From assembly GCA_030631415.1 (NCBI GenBank), contig DAOVLE010000148.1:1-13142 (forward strand): 13,142 nt of DNA, written 5' to 3'. This document shows positions 6,651-13,142 of the stretch, in pieces. Under the pieces are notes generated by a model. The model was given only the letters and a program-made list of their open reading frames with translations, ran no database searches and had not been told where the DNA came from. The first letter of the stretch is position 1; each line of letters starts with the position of its first letter. The stretch comes from JAAEQG01 sp023133475. GTDB lineage: Bacteria > Planctomycetota > Phycisphaerae > UBA1845. Made by a program: the position numbers and the translations under genes.

Positions 6651-7990
6651 CATACCCGGTCGAGCAGCTTCGCCAGTTGTCTGGTCAAGTGCTCGCGGGT
6701 GAACGGCTTGATATGTTCGGATGTGCATCCGCTGTTCAGTTGCCCGGCACGCCACCTCCGCCACAGATCGGTCAGAGCGGCACAGACCGCTTCAGGCCTG
6801 GATTCCACACACACACCTGCCTGGCACTGCCTGATCAGACGGGCGGTCTCACCCTCCGACGGCCCGACCAGCAGGATCGGGCGACCCGATGCCAGGTACT
6901 CGAACGCCTTGCCCGGGATCAGGGTTTCGGCATTGGGGCCGGCGGGTGTCGGCAGCAACAGGATGTCGGAACGTATCATCCGGGCGATGGCATCGCGGTG
7001 CGGCAAATAGCCCGTAGCCAACGGGCGCACCCCGGCTTCAGCGAAACGCCCGATCATCTCGTCTGAGATGGTCCCGATCACGCGGAACTCGAAGTGCCCC
7101 TCCCGGCTACGCACCCAGCGGGCGAATTCCCCGAGGCCGACGATCAACCCCTCATCCACCCGGTCGGACAGAAACCACCCGGCGAAGGTCAGGACAAAGC
7201 GGTCTCCTGGATCGTGCCGGCTGCGCGGCGTACGACAGCTCTTCAGCCGTGTGAAGTCTTCAGTATCCACACCGTTTGGTATGCAAACGAACTTGTCACC
7301 TTGGCTGGTGGCATGGCGGCTGAGCAGGCTCGTCTGGCTTGGGGTCACCGCGACGACAGCATCAGCCCGTCGCAGGATCATCCGCTCGATGCGGCGTTCG
7401 ATCCGGCGCCGCAGGCGGTTGTGGTTCCGATAACAGTAGTCATCCGTCCACAGATCACGAAAATCCGCCACCCACGGCAGATTCGTGATCCGCTGGGTCA
7501 GCATCCCCAGCAAGTGGTTGGCAGCCGGGCTATACGTGGAGAAAAGAACATCGACCCGCTCGCGCCGGGCCAAATCCACCAGCGGGCGAATGCTGCGTAT
7601 CGCCCAGAGCAACTGGTCGTCTGGAATCATACGGGCTGAGACCCCGTGCCACAGGCGAAGCAACCGCCAATCGAGACCGTCCCAATACCTGTTGCCCAGC
7701 AGCCTCTCGACGCCCAGAAGTCGCAGAGCTTGCATGGTCCGGCGATGGGTCGCGGTGTAGCTCCACGCCGGCTGAGTGCGGCGGATAAGGTTTTGCGGAA
7801 GGTCCTCGGCAAGGCTGGGGTCGTAAGGGAGGTGTTCGAGATGGTCAGCCGACCACACCACCGGCTGCCAGCCGAACCGGGAGAGATACTTGGCAAACTT
7901 GGCACTGCGCTGCACCCCAGGCCCACCTGTAGGCGGAAAGGCCTGGCAGATCATCAACACCCGTCGCCCTGATGCTGCCGACGCATTCAT
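6641..7990 (-). CDS. GT4-type glycosyltransferase
   Basis: 449 residues with a GT-B layout. The N-terminal Rossmann half has the motif AFPPTGGPGVQRSAKFAKYL (17-36), typical of the sugar-acceptor domain of bacterial GT4-like enzymes. PWVADFRDLWTDD (172-184) and IPNGVDTEDF (237-246) sit at the usual places before the hinge. The C-terminal half has GYLPHRDAIARM (327-338) and IPGKAFEYLASGRPIL (358-373), the nucleotide-sugar-binding region with the second Glu of the EX7E motif at 364. It should add a sugar during assembly of a cell-surface polysaccharide; donor and acceptor cannot be read. It is the last gene of the minus-strand polysaccharide locus, 210 bp after the preceding glycosyltransferase. 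ATG 7990 has a weak GGGATAAAG upstream. Its 3' end overlaps the endonuclease remnant by 10 bp. Confidence 0.88.
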   Translation of the reverse strand: MNASAASGRRVLMICQAFPPTGGPGVQRSAKFAKYLSRFGWQPVVWSADHLEHLPYDPSLAEDLPQNLIRRTQPAWSYTATHRRTMQALRLLGVERLLGNRYWDGLDWRLLRLWHGVSARMIPDDQLLWAIRSIRPLVDLARRERVDVLFSTYSPAANHLLGMLTQRITNLPWVADFRDLWTDDYCYRNHNRLRRRIERRIERMILRRADAVVAVTPSQTSLLSRHATSQGDKFVCIPNGVDTEDFTRLKSCRTPRSRHDPGDRFVLTFAGWFLSDRVDEGLIVGLGEFARWVRSREGHFEFRVIGTISDEMIGRFAEAGVRPLATGYLPHRDAIARMIRSDILLLPTPAGPNAETLIPGKAFEYLASGRPILLVGPSEGETARLIRQCQAGVCVESRPEAVCAALTDLWRRWRAGQLNSGCTSEHIKPFTREHLTRQLAKLLDRVCHR

Positions 7991-8021
7991 GACGCTTTAT
8001 CCCGCAAACGCGATAGCAACC

Positions 8022-8042
8022 GTAGGGCGGGTTCTACCCGCC
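8022..8042. repeat. GGCGGGT-type palindrome between two glycosyltransferase genes
   Basis: GTAGGGCGGGT, loop TCT, ACCCGCC: a perfect 7-bp stem. It lies 32 nt upstream of the start of the minus-strand glycosyltransferase at 7990. Confidence 0.85.
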
Positions 8043-8055
8043 TTCTCGGCTCATA

Positions 8056-8090
8056 AGTCCAAAGTCCCTAGTCCAAAGTCCAAAGTCAGA
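8056..8090. repeat. 7-bp tandem array, unit AGTCCAA
   Basis: Five consecutive heptads start at 8056, 8063, 8070, 8077 and 8084. Three are exact AGTCCAA and two vary at the 3' end (AGTCCCT, AGTCAGA). The array is intergenic and is followed 11 nt later by a second heptad array of opposite sense. Confidence 0.85.
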
Positions 8091-8100
8091 AACCAGTGGG

Positions 8101-8142
8101 ACCTTGGACCTTGGACCTTGGACCTTGGACCTTGGACCTTGG
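8101..8142. repeat. 7-bp tandem array, unit ACCTTGG (six perfect copies)
   Basis: Six exact head-to-tail copies of ACCTTGG, with GG before and AC after continuing the phase partly. Read on the minus strand it is TCCAAGG, one base from the TCCAAAG phase of the array at 8056-8090, so the two arrays are inverted relative to each other. Confidence 0.95.
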
Positions 8143-8156
8143 ACTCGTCCTTGGTT

Positions 8157-8193
8157 GGTGGGTTCCACCTCGCTGCGCGAGGTTCCACCCACC
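8157..8193. repeat. Palindrome with 17-nt arms; possible terminator of the glycosyltransferase ending at 8201
   Basis: Arms 8157-8173 and 8177-8193 surround the loop TGC. The inner 7 bp (ACCTCGC/GCGAGGT) pair perfectly and the outer GGTGGG/CCCACC also pair, with mismatches between. It begins 7 nt after the glycosyltransferase stop, so it would form in that mRNA's 3' end. It is a longer relative of the GGCGGGT palindromes. Confidence 0.75.
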
Positions 8194-8200
8194 CTACGGT

Positions 8201-9301
8201 TCATCCGGCAAACACGGTAGTCTTGGACGCCATCGCCCACTCATAGCTCTCGATAAGTTGCCCCAAAGAGTCCGCCCATTCATACTCTTCCTGGACCACG
8301 CGGCGTCCCGCCCGGCCCATCAGTTTCCCGCGCTGGCGGTCTTCGAGCAGTTCGATGATTCCGCCGGCCAAGTGCGATGGGCTTGCCGGAGGGACCAGGA
8401 TGCCGGTGAGCCCGTCACGCACGGTCTCGACCAATCCGCCCACACGGCTGGCCACCACCGGGATTTCCATGGCTGACGACTCCAGGGCACCGATGCAAAA
8501 CGCCTCCATCACCGCCGGGATCGCCACCACCGACCAGCGCGACATCACCGCCGGCATCTCCTGGTGGCACTGCGGGGGCAGCCAGCGAATCGCCTTAGCC
8601 ACCCGCAGTTCTGCCGCAAGCCGGCGGCACTCGTCGAGGAGCGGGCCACCACCCACAAACTCGAACTTCGCCTCGGGGCAGGCTTCCAGCACCGCCGGGA
8701 TGGCTTCGATCAGGTAACGCGGGCCATTGACCGGGCGAAAACCCTTGAAGTACCCGACCACGCAATCAGGCGGCGGCCACGAAGGGGACGGCTGGAACAG
8801 ACTGGTATCGACCCCTTTCGGCACGATCCGTATCTTCTCCCATCCGATCCGGGCAAAGGGGGCGATTTGCTCGGCAAAGGTCTTACAGGTGACGATGACC
8901 GCGTCCGCCATCCGGAGCATGGCAATGCGAGCCGCCACCAGATCGGGAGATGGGGCGGGCAGATCACGCGGAAGCTGAATATCCGAGCCCCACGGGGTCA
9001 GCGTCAGGCACCCGTTCTCGGCGATTTCCTCGGTGATCCCCCAATCGTGCAGGAAGTGCACCTGGACCACGTCGTGGGTGCGCATGATGTTCTTGAGATA
9101 CATCTCACGCCGTCGAACCCAGCGTGCCGGGTAACGCAACCCGGCGTGTGGTACGGCAAACTTCTGCACCTGCACGTCTTCGATCTCGACCGGATGATGG
9201 GTGATGACGGTCATGTCGAGCCCGCACCCCGCCAGACCGCGAGAAATCCGCTGAACGTGAACCGACCGTGCGTCCCCCAGAATACACACTCTCATCGCCA
9301 T
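8201..9301 (-). CDS. GT4 family glycosyltransferase
   Basis: 366 residues from ATG 9301. The N-terminal half opens MRVCILGDARSVHVQRISRGL (3-23) and has VHFLHDWG (81-88) and LTPWGSD (101-107), the acceptor-side loop common in GT4 enzymes. PKGVDTSLF (161-169) precedes the hinge. The C-terminal half has FVGGGPLLDE (215-224) and a full EX7E motif, E266 to E274, within EAFCIGALESSAMEIPVVAS, then GGLVETVRDGLTGILVPP. It should transfer a sugar from a nucleotide donor in surface-polysaccharide assembly, next to the export genes upstream. The frame is open to an ATG at 9373, but those extra 24 residues (repeating IFHFPF) are just the translated heptad array 9331-9358. ATG 9301 has AAGG 5 nt upstream; ATG 9295 is an equally possible start. 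Confidence 0.88.
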   Translation of the reverse strand: MAMRVCILGDARSVHVQRISRGLAGCGLDMTVITHHPVEIEDVQVQKFAVPHAGLRYPARWVRRREMYLKNIMRTHDVVQVHFLHDWGITEEIAENGCLTLTPWGSDIQLPRDLPAPSPDLVAARIAMLRMADAVIVTCKTFAEQIAPFARIGWEKIRIVPKGVDTSLFQPSPSWPPPDCVVGYFKGFRPVNGPRYLIEAIPAVLEACPEAKFEFVGGGPLLDECRRLAAELRVAKAIRWLPPQCHQEMPAVMSRWSVVAIPAVMEAFCIGALESSAMEIPVVASRVGGLVETVRDGLTGILVPPASPSHLAGGIIELLEDRQRGKLMGRAGRRVVQEEYEWADSLGQLIESYEWAMASKTTVFAG

Positions 9302-9326
9302 ACCCGCCTTAACACGAACGGAGAAG

Positions 9327-9359
<33 letters not shown>

Positions 9360-9487
9360 CTGTGTGTGCACATCTCCCGACTATAATTCGCATCTTTCTC
9401 TATTCCTTACGCTCCACACTTCACGCTCCCCTTTGGGTCGCCGCTAAACGCTACGGACTTGTCACCGCTGACCCACATTTTTCCTGA

Positions 9488-9512
9488 ACGCAGAGACGCA
9501 GAGAACGCAGAG
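9488..9512. repeat. Short ACGCAGAG direct repeat
   Basis: Three copies of ACGCAGAG at 9488-9495, 9496-9503 and 9505-9512, the third after one extra A. Intergenic; function unknown. Confidence 0.85.
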
Positions 9513-9553
9513 AAGAAGGGAGTGCACCCAACGACAATGTCTCGCATCCCCCC

Positions 9554-9588
9554 ATTTTCCATTTTTCATTTTCCATTTTCCATTTTCT
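9554..9588. repeat. 7-bp tandem array, unit ATTTTCC, overlapping a gene's 3' end
   Basis: Five heptads at 9554, 9561, 9568, 9575 and 9582: three exact ATTTTCC, one ATTTTTC and one ATTTTCT. It is the reverse complement of the GGAAAAT array 195 bp away. The stop codon of the Wzt-like gene (9566-9568) lies inside it, created by the variant heptad at 9561-9567. Confidence 0.9.
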
Positions 9589-10840
9589 CCACACTCTCCT
9601 GCGGGTCGCCGACCGCCCAGGTGCGTTCCAGGCAAAGCATCCCGCTGGCGTTGCCTTTGTCGTTCACCACCAGGGGATGCTCGAAGGCGGTGTCCGCCTC
9701 GATGGTGCCCCGATCCGCGTCCCACATCCGCACGTTCCAGAAGTATTGCCCACCCGCCACCGACAAACGCGGTAAATGGATCAACGCCCGCCCCTCGCCT
9801 CGAGCAGCGTCAAAAGTCACCCCATCACGCAACGAGTTGAGACTGATCATGTTCTGAGCGAAGTCGCGGCACATGTTGGCTTCGACCACCAGACGTGGGA
9901 TCGCCCGGGATAACTCGTATCTGATTTCGATGTCCACCGGTTCAACCGGGCTAACGGACCTGCTCTCCTTGCCGTCAGCCCCAAGAAAACGCATGCTCAA
10001 AACGCGCGGGCCTGCGGAACCATCCACCTCCGTTTCGCGGAAGGCGGACCCGCAAATGTCAGCCTTTCGCGGGCACTGATCCCGTCCCAGCACATGGGTG
10101 TATTCCTCGATAGCTTGCTCGGTGCAGCCGTTGAAGGCCACCCGCCCCTCCTGGAGAACCACCGTTCGCGGGCAAATGCGGCGGACCTGCTCGAGATTGT
10201 GGCTGACGAAAACCAGGGTCAGCCCGCTGCCGACCAGTTCCTGCATACGTTCCAGGCAGCGCACGCGAAAGACCGCGTCACCCACCGACAACACCTCGTC
10301 CACCAACAGGATGTCCGGCGAGACGTGGGCGGCTATGGAAAAACCCAGCCGTGCCTGCATGCCCGTGCTGTAACGCTTGACCGGGGTATCAATGAAGAGC
10401 CCGACTCCGGCAAAGTCGATAATGGAATCCAGCTTCTCGTTGACCTCGCGGCGGGTCATGCCCAGGATGGCCCCGTTGAGGTAGATGTTCTCGCGCCCGG
10501 TGAGGTCACCGTGGAATCCCGCCCCAACCTCGATCAGGGCGGTCAGGCGTCCATGGACCCGCACCAGGCCTTTCTCCGGACGCATGATGCCCGCCAGCAG
10601 CTTCAGGATGGTGCTCTTGCCCGCACCGTTGGGTCCGATAATCCCCAACGCCTCGCCCGGGCGAACATGGAAGCTGACCTCCTTCAAAGCCCAGAAGAGT
10701 TCCTTGGTGCTTGCCTGCCCGTTTCGTCGGCCTATGCAACGTCGCAAGCCCGCCCCCAGCAGCGATGCCAACGTGTCGCACCCGCTGCCCCGGCGGAATT
10801 GCTTGGATACGCCATCGAATACGACCGCCGGATGGGACAT
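9566..10840 (-). CDS. ABC transporter ATPase with Wzt-like C-terminal domain (polysaccharide export)
   Basis: 424 residues from ATG 10840. The ATPase domain (about 1-245) has Walker A GPNGAGKST (69-77), the Q-loop region replaced by VGAGFHGDLTGREN (105-118) as usual for polysaccharide and teichoic-acid exporters, signature YSTGMQARL (157-165), Walker B ILLVDE (177-182) and H-loop SHN (213-215). Residues ~265-420 form a beta-rich extension like the Wzt C-terminal domain, which in known systems binds the polymer to be exported. It pairs with the permease immediately upstream: the permease TGA and this ATG overlap by one base (TGATG), a translational-coupling arrangement. The last residues, MENGK, are encoded by the heptad array and so are probably not ancestral. 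The frame is open far upstream to 11416, but that part is the permease read in another frame. Confidence 0.92.
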   Translation of the reverse strand: MSHPAVVFDGVSKQFRRGSGCDTLASLLGAGLRRCIGRRNGQASTKELFWALKEVSFHVRPGEALGIIGPNGAGKSTILKLLAGIMRPEKGLVRVHGRLTALIEVGAGFHGDLTGRENIYLNGAILGMTRREVNEKLDSIIDFAGVGLFIDTPVKRYSTGMQARLGFSIAAHVSPDILLVDEVLSVGDAVFRVRCLERMQELVGSGLTLVFVSHNLEQVRRICPRTVVLQEGRVAFNGCTEQAIEEYTHVLGRDQCPRKADICGSAFRETEVDGSAGPRVLSMRFLGADGKESRSVSPVEPVDIEIRYELSRAIPRLVVEANMCRDFAQNMISLNSLRDGVTFDAARGEGRALIHLPRLSVAGGQYFWNVRMWDADRGTIEADTAFEHPLVVNDKGNASGMLCLERTWAVGDPQESVEKMENGK

Positions 10841-11649
10841 CAAATGCACTCCGCAAACCGATGCGACCATCGCCTGAAACACGCCCACCCGACGATCAGC
10901 GTGACACCGGCGACGACTGTGGCATAAACAAAACGGCTGTCCAGCGGCACTAGGCCTTCGGCAATGCACGCACGGTAGGCCGCGATAATCGGCGTCATCG
11001 GGTTCAGCCACACGCAACGGGCGAACCATGAACCGTCCTGCGGCAGGGGATAAAGCACGCAGGTCACAAACATCCACAACTGAACAGCCACACCGGTTAC
11101 CTGCCGCACGTCGCGGTAGAACAGGTTCCCCATCGCCAGCAACAACCCCAGACCGGCGGTGAAGACCAGTTGAACGAGAATCACCACGGGTAAAAAACAC
11201 AAGGACCAATGAAACGCAAAATCCCACTTGCTCGTCAGGTGAAAGTAAGCCACCAAGCCGACCAGCACACTGCCGGCCACCAGAAAATCGACGAATGCCG
11301 ACCCGATGGTTGACAGCGGGAACACTTCGCGTGGGAAATTCACCTTGGTCACCAGGTTGCGGTTCGACACCAGCGAGCTGACGCATCCGGTCAGACTGGC
11401 GGAAAAGAAGGCCCATGGAACCAGCCCCAGATAGGCAAACAGCGGGTAGGGCATGGACAGGCCCATCCCATCAACCACCTTGACCGCGCGGGTGAAGACG
11501 AAGGTGAAGATAAGCATCATAGCCAGCGGCAGCAGCATGGCCCACCCCATGCCCAACAGCGTCTGCTTGTAGCGCACTCGCAGGTCGCGCCAGGTGAGGC
11601 TTACCAGCAATTGCCGGTAGCGAAACAGTTCCAACGTGGCAGCCGTCAT
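10840..11649 (-). CDS. ABC-2 type permease, Wzm-like polysaccharide exporter
   Basis: 269 residues from ATG 11649. It starts with an amphipathic segment and the family-typical TWRDLRVRYKQTLLGMGW (19-36), followed by about six hydrophobic membrane spans. The loop NLVTKVNFPREVFPLS is the conserved signature of O-antigen and teichoic-acid ABC-2 permeases (compare the ...LVxKVxFPREVLPL... pattern). Near the end, LNPMTPIIAAYR is also typical. It should form the inner-membrane channel for a polysaccharide, powered by the ATPase encoded next to it (1-nt overlap). The frame can be extended to a TTG at 11688, but ATG 11649 begins close to the first conserved block. No strong ribosome site precedes either one. 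It is the first gene of the minus-strand locus. Confidence 0.9.
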   Translation of the reverse strand: MTAATLELFRYRQLLVSLTWRDLRVRYKQTLLGMGWAMLLPLAMMLIFTFVFTRAVKVVDGMGLSMPYPLFAYLGLVPWAFFSASLTGCVSSLVSNRNLVTKVNFPREVFPLSTIGSAFVDFLVAGSVLVGLVAYFHLTSKWDFAFHWSLCFLPVVILVQLVFTAGLGLLLAMGNLFYRDVRQVTGVAVQLWMFVTCVLYPLPQDGSWFARCVWLNPMTPIIAAYRACIAEGLVPLDSRFVYATVVAGVTLIVGWACFRRWSHRFAECI

Positions 11650-11875
11650 ACCGCCGATACCCCACAAACACACCTCAGATGACGGCAACCGGGCGCATTC
11701 CGATGCCGCTGGTCTCGTCGCTATTATTCTCGGACGCCACGAGCTTGGACTTGTGGTTTATCGGCGGCAACCCGGCGAGCACAATCGAGTATAATAAGAT
11801 GAAAGCCACCGATGGGAGTACGCCACCGGCAGGAGAAGAACTCGTTATCACCACATGCTGATACGGAGAACAGCC
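11650..11875. promoter_or_regulatory. Divergent intergenic region between permease and TPR gene
   Basis: This 226-bp gap should carry promoters for both directions. On the plus strand TATAAT at 11790-11795 is a good -10 for the TPR gene (about 80 nt before its ATG), but nothing close to TTGACA lies 16-18 nt upstream. An AGGAGAAG at 11831-11838 is too far from the ATG to be its ribosome site. No minus-strand promoter could be chosen. Confidence 0.4.
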
Positions 11876-12898
11876 ATGACCCCATACACTATTCGTTTGC
11901 CGCATTACCGGTTTTTGACGGGACTGGTGTTGTTTGCCATGGTTTCCACCTCAGCCTGGGGGCAGCCCCGCGGGGAGGAAAAAGGCGATGCCCCCCCGGC
12001 TCGGGACCGGAGGGCGCCCCACGATTATGACAGATACCATGACGATCGTTACATCGACTACGACTCCGAACCGCCGTATGACTACTACGAGCGTCATTGG
12101 CGGCGTCAGGCTCGCGACTATACCCGCTCACGACATCGGTCCTCGCGCTGGTCCCGCGATTATTACCGCGAGCGTAGCTATGGCCCGCGTGGGTATCGCC
12201 CTTACCATGAGGACCGGTACGGTGGTTGGGGGTATGGCGATTATGGTCATGGTGGGCATACGTTTGATCGGGGCTACTGGGAGGGTCATCGTGATGGTCG
12301 GCGTTTTGCCGATTGGGAACGGCGTGCGGAGATGGGCCGGCGAAGCTACGCCGACGCCATGAACAGCGGTTTGCGGGCTTTTCGCAACGGTGAATACCCG
12401 GCGGCGGTGCGGGACTTCATCCGTGCAGCCAAGGTGAATCAAGGGGACCCTGCCAGTCGCATCCACGCCGCTCATGCCCTGGTGGCTATCGGGCGGTATC
12501 CCGAGGCTTTACCGGCCTTGCGGCGGGCGTTTCAGCTTCAGCCGAAGATCGCTTACCTGGCGTTGGACATCCGCCGGGACTACGGGGCCAAAGCTGACTT
12601 CCAGGCACATCTGAAGGGTATCGAGGATGCCGCCGAAAAGGCCCGGAATGATCCGGGCTTGTGGTTGCTGTTGGGGTATTACCAGTTTTTTTCTGCCCGG
12701 GAGACTGCCGCGCTGGCGTCGCTGACCAGGTCGAACGAACTGGCTCCGGGCGATTTTCTGACCGAGGCTCTGTTGGCTGCCGCCCGCATGGTGGCTCCGG
12801 TGCCTGGGCATCCGCCACACTCCGAGGAGAGCGGAAAAGGTGCGCCCGCCCCACAGCCGGGCAAAACACCGGAAGCAACGCCTGGCTATGGCGTCTGA
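11876..12898 (+). CDS. Exported TPR protein with Tyr/Arg/Asp/Gly-rich segment
   Basis: 340 residues. A signal peptide is clear: basic and polar start, hydrophobic core LTGLVLFAMVSTSAWG (14-29), likely cleavage near AWG/Q. Residues ~49-135 are of low complexity, rich in Tyr (about 16 in 85), Arg, Asp, Gly and His, with patterns such as YDRYHDDRYIDYD. Residues ~158-295 contain tetratricopeptide-like helical pairs (SGLRAFRNGEYPAAVRDFIR, then ALVAIGRYPEALPALRRAFQ, then LLLGYYQFFSARETAALASL), which suggests protein-protein contacts outside the cytoplasm. The tail is Pro/Ala/Gly-rich. No enzyme motif is seen. ATG 11876 is chosen over ATG 11855 because GGAG sits 7 nt upstream. It is divergent from the polysaccharide locus, and a functional link is possible but not shown. 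Confidence 0.85.
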   Translation: MTPYTIRLPHYRFLTGLVLFAMVSTSAWGQPRGEEKGDAPPARDRRAPHDYDRYHDDRYIDYDSEPPYDYYERHWRRQARDYTRSRHRSSRWSRDYYRERSYGPRGYRPYHEDRYGGWGYGDYGHGGHTFDRGYWEGHRDGRRFADWERRAEMGRRSYADAMNSGLRAFRNGEYPAAVRDFIRAAKVNQGDPASRIHAAHALVAIGRYPEALPALRRAFQLQPKIAYLALDIRRDYGAKADFQAHLKGIEDAAEKARNDPGLWLLLGYYQFFSARETAALASLTRSNELAPGDFLTEALLAAARMVAPVPGHPPHSEESGKGAPAPQPGKTPEATPGYGV

Positions 12899-12910
12899 TC
12901 GCGCGCAGTC

Positions 12911-12931
12911 GTAGGGCGGGTTCTACCCGCC
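12911..12931. repeat. GGCGGGT-type palindrome after the TPR gene
   Basis: GTAGGGCGGGT, loop TCT, ACCCGCC. It is identical to the copy at 8022-8042, including the following CTT. It begins 12 nt after the stop codon and may form the mRNA 3' hairpin. Confidence 0.85.
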
Positions 12932-12949
12932 TTTTCGGCATGACGCGGC

Positions 12950-13025
12950 TGATGCTTGGGTGGCCCATGGCTTTAGCCGTGGGGGACGCGAATAGGCGAA
13001 CCATTCGTGTCCCCCACCGCTAAAG
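12950..13025. repeat. 80-bp palindrome, copy 2 (truncated at the right)
   Basis: The 76 bases match 3025-3100 with a single mismatch (13004). The match stops dead after CTAAAG at 13025, where copy 1 continues with the closing part of its right arm. The palindrome is thus missing its last ~13 bases here, as expected if something inserted into it. Confidence 0.9.
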
Positions 13026-13142
13026 GGGCTGTCGATAAAGTTGGCACGAAAAATGCCCTGGTTTCAGGGCCATACTATATGTGGGATATCATTTTTCCTC
13101 ACGCACGATAGAATGGGGCCAAGTTTTGATACCGCCCATTGA
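13026..13142. mobile_element. Probable end of an insertion sequence (continues beyond window)
   Basis: The sequence begins GGGCTGTCGATAAAGTTGGC exactly where the palindromic repeat is broken, resembling the terminal inverted repeat of IS elements. It is more A/T-rich than the flank and contains a small hairpin at 13055-13070 (GCCCTG, GTTT, CAGGGC). No transposase frame is visible in the 117 bases. The IS family cannot be named, and the other end and any target duplication lie outside. Confidence 0.5.

Noticed and set aside
8056..8142. CRISPR array
   Set aside because: Units are 7 bp with no spacers; these are simple tandem repeats.
10841..11416. Upstream extension of the Wzt-like ATPase
   Set aside because: It is the permease gene read out of frame; the ATPase domain begins at ATG 10840 with the coupled TGATG overlap.

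Overview
The window reads as a GC-rich bacterial chromosome segment, probably from a Planctomycetota (Phycisphaerae-like) or similar environmental bacterium. That placement is an inference. It rests on a secreted Cys-rich, cohesin-like, dockerin-like protein, on very abundant short intergenic palindromes built on GGCGGGT/ACCCGCC, and on several 7-bp tandem arrays. No rRNA, tRNA or CRISPR was seen.

Layout. 3-2246 (+) is the 3' part of a large secreted multidomain protein whose C-terminal dockerin-like linker carries an in-frame copy of the genome's own palindromic repeat. 2247-2552 is repeat-rich and ends in a likely promoter. 2553-3005 (+) is a tandem ACT-domain protein. It converges on a class III aminotransferase (3123-4469, -), with an 80-bp palindrome in the gap that could terminate both. 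4889-6496 (+) is an adenine-N6 DNA methyltransferase. It overlaps by 4 bp a gutted restriction endonuclease gene (6493-6650) that keeps only the first ~17 codons and the last ~38 codons of what looks like a BsuBI/PstI-type enzyme, so the methyltransferase is probably an orphan.

6641-11649 (-) is a cell-surface polysaccharide locus read right to left. It holds an ABC-2 permease (Wzm-like), an ATPase with a C-terminal extension (Wzt-like, 1-nt TGATG overlap), and two GT4-type glycosyltransferases. A plausible reading is that the glycosyltransferases build a polymer that the ABC pair exports. The two gaps inside this locus are filled with heptanucleotide tandem arrays, arranged as two inverted pairs, plus palindromes. 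The Wzt-like gene terminates inside one of these arrays. Divergent from the locus, 11876-12898 (+) encodes an exported TPR protein with a striking Tyr/Arg/Asp/Gly-rich segment.

The right edge (12899-13142) repeats two of the palindromic elements. The second is cut off abruptly at 13025 by a sequence that looks like the end of an insertion sequence running out of the window.

The most notable observations are the restriction endonuclease deletion scar beside a retained methyltransferase, the repeat invading a secreted protein's linker, and the set of heptad arrays inside the polysaccharide locus. I found no wholly new multi-gene system.
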